NCBI GenBank assembly: GCA_937885175.1
Contig: CAKZZO010000071.1
Location: 1-12,708, forward strand
DNA length: 12,708 nucleotides
Source of the DNA: an uncultured Treponema sp.
GTDB taxonomy: Bacteria > Spirochaetota > Spirochaetia > Treponematales > Treponemataceae
Direction of reading: 5' to 3'
Part shown: piece after piece, positions 1 through 6,312 of the stretch
How positions within the stretch are numbered: the first letter of the stretch is position 1
Layout of the letters: each line of letters opens with the position of its first letter
Made by a program: the position numbers and the translations under genes
Notes under the pieces: generated by a model
The model's database searches: none
Seen by the model: only the letters and a program-made list of their open reading frames with translations
Told to the model about the DNA's origin: nothing

Positions 1-53
1 TACCTGTGCCCTTTTTGTCTTACTTGTGAATGGATTATAATGCGTTTGCCCTG
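1..53 (+). repeat. Left copy of 53-bp inverted repeat
   Basis: Base p here pairs with base 12677-p at the other end of the window. Bases 1-53 match the reverse complement of 12624-12676 at 52 of 53 positions; the only mismatch is T24 against C12653 (G on the complementary strand). Pairing stops at base 54. The window begins inside the repeat, so its true left edge is unknown. It contains the perfect 8-bp palindrome ATTATAAT (34-41). Read in the frame that starts at base 1, it is fully open (Y-L-C-P-F-C-L-T-C-E-W...) and stays in frame with potD. No transposase or integrase accompanies it. It could be an interspersed repeat, a mobile-element end, a recombination site or a duplicated promoter segment. 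Confidence 0.9.
15..41 (+). promoter_or_regulatory. Candidate sigma-70 promoter inside the left repeat
   Basis: A perfect -10 hexamer TATAAT lies at 36-41, with a -35-like TTGTCT at 15-20 and a short 15-bp spacer; a one-base shift to TTTGTC gives 16 bp. Transcription would start near base 48 and give a leader of about 85 nt before the potD start at 133. Because ATTATAAT is palindromic, a TATAAT also reads on the other strand, so the direction is not proven. A second, weaker pair (TTGCTT 61-66, 17 bp, TATCCT 84-89) could also serve potD. Confidence 0.4.
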
Positions 54-120
54 CGGTCTATTGCTTTTTGTAGGGAAATTTTATATCCTTATTCTATTAT
101 ATCCCACTATATTCCACGCT

Positions 121-135
121 AGGAGAAAAAAGGTG
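121..135 (+). promoter_or_regulatory. Shine-Dalgarno and GTG start deciding the potD N-terminus
   Basis: AGGAG at 121-125 sits 7 nt before GTG at 133-135, which is standard spacing. A lipoprotein signal peptide follows at once. The longer reading frame from ATG 40 has no ribosome-binding site and would put 31 unrelated residues in front of the signal peptide, so GTG 133 is preferred. Confidence 0.8.
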
Positions 136-1176
136 AAAAGAGTTTACAAACTGCTAACCCTTGCATTGACGGCCGCAATCTGCCTGTTCAGTGCCTGCAA
201 AAAGGATGAACGTCTTGTCTATCTGTACAACTGGACGTATTACACTCCTGAAGAAGTTGTGCGCAAATTTGAGCAGGAATTCAATTGCACGGTAAAAGTA
301 GACAGTTATTCTACCTGCGAAGAAATGTATTCAAAACTCCGTGCTGGTGCCAAGGGCTACGATATCGTCATTCCCTCAAACGACTTTGTTTCCATCATGC
401 TCCGTCAGGGAATGTTGCGGGAACTTGATCAGAGCAAACTGACCAACAGCGGCAGAATCAATCCGAAGATTCTTGAAAAAGCAAGCTATGACCCCACCAT
501 GCGGTATGCGGTTCCCTATGCATTAAGTGCAACAGGAATCATGGTCAACAAGCAAAAGGCAAAGACTTCTTATGCCCGCAGTTATGCCATTCTCGCAGAC
601 CCTCAGTTTAAGGGCCACACCACGATGATGGATGACATGCGCGAAGTGCTGGGCTGCGCCCTCGTATACATGGACAAGGACATGAACAGTCTGAATGACG
701 AGGAACTGGACAGCGCATACAAGCTGATTGTTGACCAGTGGAAACCCAACATCATTAAATTTGATGCAGAAGGCTTTGGAAAGTCCTTTGCCAGCGGAGA
801 CTTCTGGCTCTGCCAGGGCTATCCCGAAATCGTATACGGAGAAGTGGACGAAAGCCGCTGGGACGAGATGATTGACTTTTTCATTCCGCCGGAGGGTGGT
901 CCCGCAACGCTGGACAGCATGGTTATCCTAAAGGACGCTCCCCACTATGAACTGGCAAATGAATTCATCAACTTCATTCACCGTCCGGAAAACTATGCGC
1001 TTTTCATTGACGAATTCCGCTATCCCAACGTAGTGAACCTCTCAGCCGATGAATTCATCACCACCAAGCCCATGTACGACCCGGAGCAGGCAATGCGCTG
1101 TACGCTCAAAGATGATTTGGGCGACGGACTGGACAAGTACAATACGCTGTGGCAGAAAATTAGATTTACGAACTAA
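133..1176 (+). CDS. potD: Spermidine/putrescine-type ABC transporter substrate-binding lipoprotein (PotD family)
   Basis: This is a periplasmic polyamine-binding protein of 347 aa from GTG 133. A basic, hydrophobic signal peptide ends in L-F-S-A-C, so Cys22 is the likely lipidated residue, as in the treponemal PotD lipoprotein TP0655. The mature protein opens with the family hallmark V-Y-L-Y-N-W (residues 29-34), then E-E-M-Y-S-K-L-R-A-G and G-Y-D-I-V-I-P-S (about 63-82). The C-terminal part has the usual D-S-M-V-I, F-I-N-F-I-H-R-P-E and P-N-V-V-N segments. Length is normal for PotD. The permease and ATPase genes (potABC) are not visible and may lie upstream. A PAS-GGDEF-EAL gene follows after a short gap and may be co-transcribed. 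The ligand is inferred from the family; putrescine, spermidine or another amine cannot be told apart here. Confidence 0.9.
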   Translation: MKRVYKLLTLALTAAICLFSACKKDERLVYLYNWTYYTPEEVVRKFEQEFNCTVKVDSYSTCEEMYSKLRAGAKGYDIVIPSNDFVSIMLRQGMLRELDQSKLTNSGRINPKILEKASYDPTMRYAVPYALSATGIMVNKQKAKTSYARSYAILADPQFKGHTTMMDDMREVLGCALVYMDKDMNSLNDEELDSAYKLIVDQWKPNIIKFDAEGFGKSFASGDFWLCQGYPEIVYGEVDESRWDEMIDFFIPPEGGPATLDSMVILKDAPHYELANEFINFIHRPENYALFIDEFRYPNVVNLSADEFITTKPMYDPEQAMRCTLKDDLGDGLDKYNTLWQKIRFTN

Positions 1177-1204
1177 GATTTCCCCGTCACGCCTGAAATG
1201 GTGT

Positions 1205-3019
1205 ATGCTGAAAAAAACTATGAAGAAAGATTTATTGAATCTTGAAGACTTTAAGGAAATCGTAGAGATGGTTTCTACACCGATTCTGGTGGGAAAGCCA
1301 ATCTACGATGATGATATTGTTGTTGATTTTGAAATACTCTATGTAAACAAGGCGTATGAGGATAAAATTCCCAATACGTCAAAAGCGGGAAGCAAACTGT
1401 CCTCCTTTGTAAACAATATTGCACAGGATGTGGACTGGCTCACCAAGGGCATCGAAACCATTCGGACAGGAAGAACCATGGAGGTCACCTATTATTCGGT
1501 CATCTCAAATTCATGGCTGCACGGCATCTTTACCCCCGTCAAGAACAAATTCCTTATCTTTACCATTACCGACATCACCCATGACAAGCAGAACGAAGAA
1601 CAGCTGCGCAGGCAGAATCTACGGCTGGCCACGCTGACGGATGAAATCTCACGCTCACGGGAAAGCCTGCAAAGACAGTTGGACAGCATTCAGGACTTAA
1701 ACGAGGAATTGCAGTTCACCGCCTATCACGACTATCTTACCGGACTGAGCAACAAGCAGAAACTCAAAAAAGACTTTAAGGAACTGCTGGAAGCCACCAA
1801 TACCCAAAAAAACAAGAAGTTCGGCATCATCATGCTGGACATTGACAACATGAAACTGATTAATGATTCGGAAGGTCACAGGGCTGGAGATGAAGTGATT
1901 TGCCGGGCGGCGGCCATTCTGAAACGATTCCAAAAGCAGAACATTCAGTGCTATCATTTTGGCGGCGATGAATTTATCGTTTTGATAAAAAACATCAGTT
2001 CCAAGAACACCCTGCTTACCGTAGGCGACACGATTCTGGAAGTCTGCAACGATCAGGGCATCGACTTTTCCGCCGGCATTGCGGTCTACCCCGATGACTC
2101 CCGCGACTATGACGAACTCTTAAAATTTGCCGACATGGCCATGTACGATGTAAAGCGGCGCACTAAAAACGACATTGCCTTCTTCCAGTTGATGATGCAG
2201 GACAAATTCATGCGGCGGCTGAACATTCAGAGCAAAATGACCGATGCCATGGAGCACAATATATTCCAGCTCTACTATCAGCCCCAGTTTGAGGTAAAGA
2301 CAAATAAGCTGCGGGGCTTTGAGGCCTTGCTCCGCTGGTATGATGACGAATTAGGCTGGATAAATCCCGAGCAGTTTATTCCCATTGCAGAGGAAACACA
2401 GCTTGTGGTGGAGTTGGGCGACTGGGTGATGAAAACTGCCCTCCAGACGCTGCACAAGTGGACAAAGAAATATCATTTTGACGGTATTATGAGCGTAAAC
2501 GTATCTCCCGTGCAGCTAAAAAAGCCAAACTTCATCTTTGAACTGGCAGAAATGATGCGGGAAAACAAAATCCGCTCGGAAAATCTGGAGATTGAGATTA
2601 CCGAAGGCGTTTTGATTGACAACAAGGAAGAGACCGTGCGCCTGCTCCAGCAAATCCGCGACATGGGCATTGGCATTTCTCTGGATGACTTTGGCACGGG
2701 CTATTCAAGTCTGAGTTACCTGCAGATTCTTCCGATAACCACGCTTAAAATCGACAAGTCCTTCATCTCCAATATCACGGAAAAAGACGGCGTGGAAGCG
2801 AACATCACCAATTCCATTATCTCCATGGTAACGAAAATGGGGCTGGACACCATTGCCGAAGGCGTGGAAAACCCTGAACAGCTGCAAATTTTAAGCGACA
2901 TCAACTGCCGAAACGTACAGGGCTTTTTGAAGGGAAAACCCATGCCGGAAGACCGCTGTTCCGCCTATCTTGCCGGCGACGTATCGGCGATGCTGACTAA
3001 TAACTATCCAGACGACTAA
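1205..3019 (+). CDS. PAS-GGDEF-EAL cyclic-di-GMP turnover protein
   Basis: A cytoplasmic protein of about 604 aa that probably makes and/or degrades c-di-GMP. From ATG 1205 the order is PAS-like sensor (about 14-123), coiled-coil linker (about 126-170), GGDEF domain (about 173-328, intact G-G-D-E-F at 253-257) and EAL domain (about 343-598). The EAL motifs are complete: E-A-L-L-R-W 373-378, V-N-V-S-P, E-I-E-I-T-E, D-D-F-G-T-G 494-499, L-K-I-D, A-E-G-V-E 551-555 and Q-G-F-L. The usual RxxD inhibitory site before GGDEF is replaced by K-Q-N-I, so product inhibition through that site is unlikely. No membrane segment is visible. The frame is open further upstream inside potD, but a start there would overlap potD. 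ATG 1205 has a weak GGTG in front; ATG 1220 (599 aa) is the alternative. Whether synthesis or hydrolysis dominates cannot be read from sequence. Confidence 0.9.
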   Translation: MLKKTMKKDLLNLEDFKEIVEMVSTPILVGKPIYDDDIVVDFEILYVNKAYEDKIPNTSKAGSKLSSFVNNIAQDVDWLTKGIETIRTGRTMEVTYYSVISNSWLHGIFTPVKNKFLIFTITDITHDKQNEEQLRRQNLRLATLTDEISRSRESLQRQLDSIQDLNEELQFTAYHDYLTGLSNKQKLKKDFKELLEATNTQKNKKFGIIMLDIDNMKLINDSEGHRAGDEVICRAAAILKRFQKQNIQCYHFGGDEFIVLIKNISSKNTLLTVGDTILEVCNDQGIDFSAGIAVYPDDSRDYDELLKFADMAMYDVKRRTKNDIAFFQLMMQDKFMRRLNIQSKMTDAMEHNIFQLYYQPQFEVKTNKLRGFEALLRWYDDELGWINPEQFIPIAEETQLVVELGDWVMKTALQTLHKWTKKYHFDGIMSVNVSPVQLKKPNFIFELAEMMRENKIRSENLEIEITEGVLIDNKEETVRLLQQIRDMGIGISLDDFGTGYSSLSYLQILPITTLKIDKSFISNITEKDGVEANITNSIISMVTKMGLDTIAEGVENPEQLQILSDINCRNVQGFLKGKPMPEDRCSAYLAGDVSAMLTNNYPDD

Positions 3020-3581
3020 GCAGCCGCTCCAATTTATCGCCATAATAATCATCTATTGCCCATGTGTTTGTCAGTTCGGAAATGGTCTTTGCACTGCGGG
3101 CTTTATGGGGCCATGAATAGCGGGGGTCAATCAGTTCATTGCGAAGCGGTACGCTCACGTCCGTTGCATAGGCATGGAGATGCTGGATATGGGCACGCAC
3201 TCCCAGCTGCACCGTTGCAAAACGCTCCCCGGGATGATTTGCGTCAGTGGAACCAAGACCGCAAAAATTGTGCATGTCTTCCGTAACAAGACCGCCAAAT
3301 TCCAGCCAGCCTGTCTCCAGGCACATCTGCACAAAGGCCGCATCGGAATTGATGTGCTCCATCGCACCTTCAGCAACATAGCAGGTCGCAAGTTCGTATA
3401 TCTCAGAGCGTTTTTTTGTGCCGCCATGAGAAAAGAAAAAAGCCGTCAGTTGCTCAGGTGATTTAATCCCGTAATCATACAGCAGTCGAGAGCATTTTTT
3501 TCCGCCCCGGGGAGAAGTCATACAGGAAAACAGAACGGCGGAAAGACAGACAATGGTCAGAACATACAATTTTCTCTTCAT
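2997..3581 (-). CDS. Lipoprotein with glucosaminidase-type (GH73-like) peptidoglycan hydrolase domain
   Basis: A 194-aa secreted lipoprotein. The signal peptide ends in A-V-L-F-S-C, so Cys20 is the likely lipid anchor. The rest (about 62-190) resembles the bacterial N-acetylglucosaminidase domain family: Y-V-A-E-G, then V-Q-M-C-L-E-T-G-W with Glu89 as the probable catalytic acid, N-F-C-G-L-G (105-110), a conserved L-G-V-R-A-H-I-Q-H-L-H-A-Y-A stretch, D-P-R-Y, and a terminal W-A-I-D-D-Y-Y-G. It probably trims peptidoglycan in the periplasm, in growth, division or flagellar-filament passage; the exact role is unknown. GGAG lies only 1-2 nt before the ATG, so the ribosome-binding site is weak or differently placed. 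It is transcribed against the c-di-GMP gene and its last 23 bp overlap that gene's 3' end. Confidence 0.8.
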   Translation of the reverse strand: MKRKLYVLTIVCLSAVLFSCMTSPRGGKKCSRLLYDYGIKSPEQLTAFFFSHGGTKKRSEIYELATCYVAEGAMEHINSDAAFVQMCLETGWLEFGGLVTEDMHNFCGLGSTDANHPGERFATVQLGVRAHIQHLHAYATDVSVPLRNELIDPRYSWPHKARSAKTISELTNTWAIDDYYGDKLERLLSRLDSY

Positions 3582-3653
3582 ACTCCATTTTCGGATAAAA
3601 ATTCACACTTTTTCTCATTTTCTTAAAAATTTTTTGTATATTTTTGCATTTTG
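3582..3653. promoter_or_regulatory. AT-rich divergent promoter region
   Basis: This 72-bp gap separates the minus-strand glucosaminidase gene from the plus-strand radC cluster, so promoters for both must be here or inside the genes. On the plus strand TTCACA (3602-3607), a 16-bp spacer and TAAAAA (3624-3629) form a fair candidate for the radC cluster; TATATT at 3637-3642 is another possible -10. A 10-bp palindrome AAAAATTTTT lies in the middle. No convincing minus-strand pair was found, and there is no terminator hairpin. Confidence 0.4.
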
Positions 3654-4364
3654 ATGCCTATATATAAGTGTATGGAAAAGATATATAAACGGGAAGAAAA
3701 ACTACGCATTCGGGAACTCACGCTGACCAATGGCTTGTCCTATCCCAGCAACGCTGAGTTAATCATGCTGATTTTGGGAAGCGGAACCAGCCGTATGCCC
3801 ATTGAATATCTGGCGGAAAAAGTACTGCATGTTGTGGAAGCAAGCAATCCGCCGGATTTAATTCACGCCCTGCTCAAAATTGAAGGCATTGGCACCACAA
3901 AAGCCTTAATGCTTGCCGCCGCCATGGAACTGGGACGCAGGATGAACCGAAATCCCCAGGGCTGCATGAATAAGCCTGCGGATATCGTTCCCTTTGTGCA
4001 GAACTACGCCATGGCGAGTCAGGAACATTTTCTCGCAGTCTCCCTGACAGGGGCACGGGATATTCTTTCCGTGCATGTCGTCTGTGTGGGCTCAGGAAAC
4101 ATGGCTCTGGTACGTCCTCGGGAAGTCTTTTGCGAAGCCATAAAGGAACACGCCTCTGCCGTTGTGCTCTGCCACAATCATCCCAGCGGTCAGTGCTACC
4201 CCTCTGAGGAAGACCTGATAATGACTGCGGAAATGATAGACAGTGCCATGCTGCTGGGGATTGCCGTGCTTGACCATATCATCCTGACAAAAAACGGCTA
4301 CTTTAGCCTTTTGGAGCATGATTTGTTGCCAGGGATGGAATTTAAGGATAAAATGAAGGCATGA
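3654..4364 (+). CDS. radC: RadC-family JAB/MPN domain protein (UPF0758)
   Basis: A 236-aa cytoplasmic protein of the RadC family, historically linked to DNA repair but without a settled function. The N-terminal part has the family S-N-A-E-L...L-G-S-G-T segment and a helix-hairpin-helix-like I-E-G-I-G-T-T-K-A (about 76-84). The C-terminal JAB1/MPN metalloprotease fold keeps the zinc motif C-H-N-H-P-S-G with P-S-E-E-D following; in ATG 3654 numbering the ligands are His174, His176 and Asp187, with Glu124 as the probable catalytic acid. All metal ligands are present, so it should bind zinc. The start is uncertain: TTG 3651, ATG 3654 and ATG 3672 share the frame and none has a good Shine-Dalgarno; ATG 3672 (230 aa) has a weak TAAG before it. 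Its stop overlaps the next start as ATGA. Confidence 0.88.
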   Translation: MPIYKCMEKIYKREEKLRIRELTLTNGLSYPSNAELIMLILGSGTSRMPIEYLAEKVLHVVEASNPPDLIHALLKIEGIGTTKALMLAAAMELGRRMNRNPQGCMNKPADIVPFVQNYAMASQEHFLAVSLTGARDILSVHVVCVGSGNMALVRPREVFCEAIKEHASAVVLCHNHPSGQCYPSEEDLIMTAEMIDSAMLLGIAVLDHIILTKNGYFSLLEHDLLPGMEFKDKMKA

Positions 4365-4708
4365 GGAATTTCTTTTCTGTGCTGATGCTGCTACTGGTCT
4401 CCGCCGTACTCTTTGCCCAGACCTCCGCTGACTCTGGGACAACCTTTCCTTTTTTGGAGCCAGAAACAATCAGCGATTTAGGAGCAGGCCACACAAGCAT
4501 CAATATCCGCGCAAACATCAGGGATGCGGCCGTGTATCTGAACGGCAATTTTGAAGGCAAGGTTTCTCTGCGGCTTAACGACATCATGCGGGGGCAGTAT
4601 CATCTGCGCCTTACTCGGAAGGGGTATATCACAAAAGACTATACGATTGAAGTTCTTGCAGGCTGTGCGCAGGAATACTTTATCGAACTGACCGAACAAA
4701 AAGAATGA
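4361..4708 (+). CDS. Small secreted PEGA-domain protein
   Basis: A 115-aa protein with a typical signal peptide (hydrophobic core L-M-L-L-L-V-S-A-V-L-F, probable signal peptidase I cut after L-F-A before Q-T). After a short Ser/Thr-rich spacer, residues about 46-111 form one PEGA domain: I-N-I-R-A...A-A-V-Y-L-N-G-N-F-E-G, then G-Q-Y-H-L-R-L-T-R-K-G-Y and a closing Y-T-I-E-V beta-strand. PEGA domains are small beta-sandwiches of surface-layer and cell-envelope proteins, often in tandem; a lone one in so short a protein suggests a periplasmic binding or adaptor role. There is no lipobox and no membrane anchor after cleavage. It overlaps radC upstream and cardiolipin synthase downstream by 4 bp each, so its output is probably tied to theirs. 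Its function is unknown. Confidence 0.75.
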   Translation: MRNFFSVLMLLLVSAVLFAQTSADSGTTFPFLEPETISDLGAGHTSINIRANIRDAAVYLNGNFEGKVSLRLNDIMRGQYHLRLTRKGYITKDYTIEVLAGCAQEYFIELTEQKE

Positions 4709-6234
4709 CACTCATACATATCGCCCAGATTATTTTTCTCGTTATAGAAGTAGGCTTTATCGGTTTTGTGCTCTTCTTTGAGCGTAACGAATCAACACGA
4801 CGGCTCTTGTGGCTCTTTGTACTGATTGCCCTTCCCGTCATCGGCTGGATATTGTATTTGCTTTTTAGCGGGCATTTTTTTACGGGTACCAAACGCATGA
4901 AGGAAACCAATCGCCTGATTGATGATTTCCGAAAGCCGCTGATTGCTGACCAGCTTGCCTTTATTGCAAAAAATCAGGACAAAATACAAGGCTCCCTGAT
5001 ACAGGAATACTGGCAGCTCATCCACATGAACTTGAACAACAACGACAGCCTTTTGGTCTGTTCTGACAGCGCAGAAATCTTTACCACGGGAGACACCTTT
5101 TTTGACAGCCTCTACAAAGACATTGCAAACGCACGCCAAAGCGTCAATCTGGAATACTTTATCTTTAAGAAGGATAAAATCGGAAAACGCTTTATGGACT
5201 TGCTTTGCAAAAAAGCCCGGGACGGCGTAAAAGTAAATCTCCTTTACGATGATTTTGGCTGCTTCTTTACTCCTACCCGCTTTCTGCAAAAACTCAACCG
5301 CGCTGGCGGCGAAGTGCATCCTTTCTTTCAGATTCGGCTGGGACTTCCCCTTACCCTCAATTACCGAAACCACCGAAAAATTGCCGTCATAGATGGAGAA
5401 ATCGCTTATACGGGCGGACACAATATTGGAGATGAGTACGCAAACAAATCCCGCCGCCACCGCTACGACTGGCGGGACACAACAGTACGTGTTACAGGAA
5501 GCAGCGTTATCTCACTGCAATCTGTTTTTCTGATTGACTGGTTCAGCATCATCGCATGGCGAAACCGCGCAAAAGTAATCCGCCGCGCAGGAAACTATTT
5601 TCCCAGGCCCATATTCGACTCCCTCCACAATAAGCTGACAAAAAATCAGCAGATGCAGTTCTTTACCGATTTGCTTTTACCCGGCCGCATTCCCACTCAG
5701 GTTGTTACCGCAGGACCGAACAAGATTCATCTTTCCAGCATCAAGGATTCCCTCATCAAAATGATAAGTTCGGCAAAAAAGTATGTGTACATTCAAACGC
5801 CCTATTTTACACCTGACGAAGAATTTATTTCTGCCCTTAAAATTGCGGCATTCAGCGGGGTAGACGTTCGCATTCAGATTCCTACAAAATGGGATAAATT
5901 TTACATGAAGGCCGCCTCGCTCCAATTTGTACGCGAACTCCAGCCCTATGGAATCAGTTTTTATCAGTACGAGGGATTTATTCATGCCAAAACCCTAACC
6001 GTAGACGACAGCCTTTGCTCCATCGGCTCAACAAATATTGACTGCCGCAGTTTCTCCCTGCTCTTTGAGGCCAATGTTATTTTTTACAGCGAAGAATTCT
6101 GCAAAAAACATCGGCAAGTGTTTCTGACCGACGAAACGAAATCCCGCTTTATTGCCCCCGGAGCCTTTGACAAGACTTTCATTCTGACCCGTACCTGGTG
6201 GAGTTTTGCAAAACTCTTTACTCCCCTCATGTAG
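4705..6234 (+). CDS. cls: Cardiolipin synthase (phospholipase D superfamily)
   Basis: A 509-aa membrane enzyme that joins phosphatidylglycerol to a second phospholipid to make cardiolipin. Two N-terminal membrane helices (about 4-25 and 34-56) form the usual PLDc_N anchor. Two HKD catalytic motifs follow: H-R-K-I-A-V-I-D (His223, Lys225, Asp230) followed by G-G-H-N, and H-A-K-T-L-T-V-D (His427, Lys429, Asp434) followed by G-S-T-N. Spacing and total length match bacterial cardiolipin synthases of the ClsA type, and both active-site halves are intact. The start codon overlaps the PEGA-gene stop as ATGA, so it is probably translated by coupling. It ends the three-gene cluster; no clear terminator hairpin follows, only a short T-run at 6238-6243. 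Confidence 0.92.
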   Translation: MTLIHIAQIIFLVIEVGFIGFVLFFERNESTRRLLWLFVLIALPVIGWILYLLFSGHFFTGTKRMKETNRLIDDFRKPLIADQLAFIAKNQDKIQGSLIQEYWQLIHMNLNNNDSLLVCSDSAEIFTTGDTFFDSLYKDIANARQSVNLEYFIFKKDKIGKRFMDLLCKKARDGVKVNLLYDDFGCFFTPTRFLQKLNRAGGEVHPFFQIRLGLPLTLNYRNHRKIAVIDGEIAYTGGHNIGDEYANKSRRHRYDWRDTTVRVTGSSVISLQSVFLIDWFSIIAWRNRAKVIRRAGNYFPRPIFDSLHNKLTKNQQMQFFTDLLLPGRIPTQVVTAGPNKIHLSSIKDSLIKMISSAKKYVYIQTPYFTPDEEFISALKIAAFSGVDVRIQIPTKWDKFYMKAASLQFVRELQPYGISFYQYEGFIHAKTLTVDDSLCSIGSTNIDCRSFSLLFEANVIFYSEEFCKKHRQVFLTDETKSRFIAPGAFDKTFILTRTWWSFAKLFTPLM

Positions 6235-6277
6235 GTCTTTTTTAACAGGAAAGAGAGCAAATTTTTCTCAAAACTAC

Positions 6278-6306
6278 TTTAAAAAATACGCATTATCGCT
6301 CATAAT
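6278..6306 (+). promoter_or_regulatory. Candidate promoter of the pfp operon
   Basis: TTTAAA (6278-6283), a 17-bp spacer and CATAAT (6301-6306) make a good sigma-70 pair. The predicted transcription start would fall at or next to the ATG at 6313, which would give a leaderless mRNA. CATTAT at 6291-6296 is another -10 candidate but lacks a well-spaced -35. An AGAGGA just before the ATG has almost no spacing and is a poor ribosome-binding site. Confidence 0.4.
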
Positions 6307-6312
6307 AGAGGA

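Noticed and set aside
1..53. Integron attC site (Treponema denticola carries a chromosomal integron)
   Set aside because: No GTTRRRY or RYYYAAC core boxes at the ends and no foldback structure within the repeat.
40..132. Longer potD start at ATG 40 inside the repeat
   Set aside because: No ribosome-binding site, and it would place 31 extra residues before a clear lipoprotein signal; AGGAG with GTG 133 fits far better.
1049..1204. Upstream extension of the GGDEF-EAL reading frame into potD
   Set aside because: It overlaps potD in another frame, gives Ser/Arg/Cys-rich residues unlike any domain, and ATG 1205 lies just after the potD stop.
4792..5460. 222-aa minus-strand open frame inside cardiolipin synthase
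   Set aside because: Lies wholly antisense to a gene with intact catalytic motifs, has no recognisable domain and no own ribosome-binding site; a shadow of codon bias.
6235..6277. Terminator after cardiolipin synthase (short T-run and a GAGA/TCTC pairing)
   Set aside because: The possible stem has only 4 bp and the T-run is not preceded by a GC stem.
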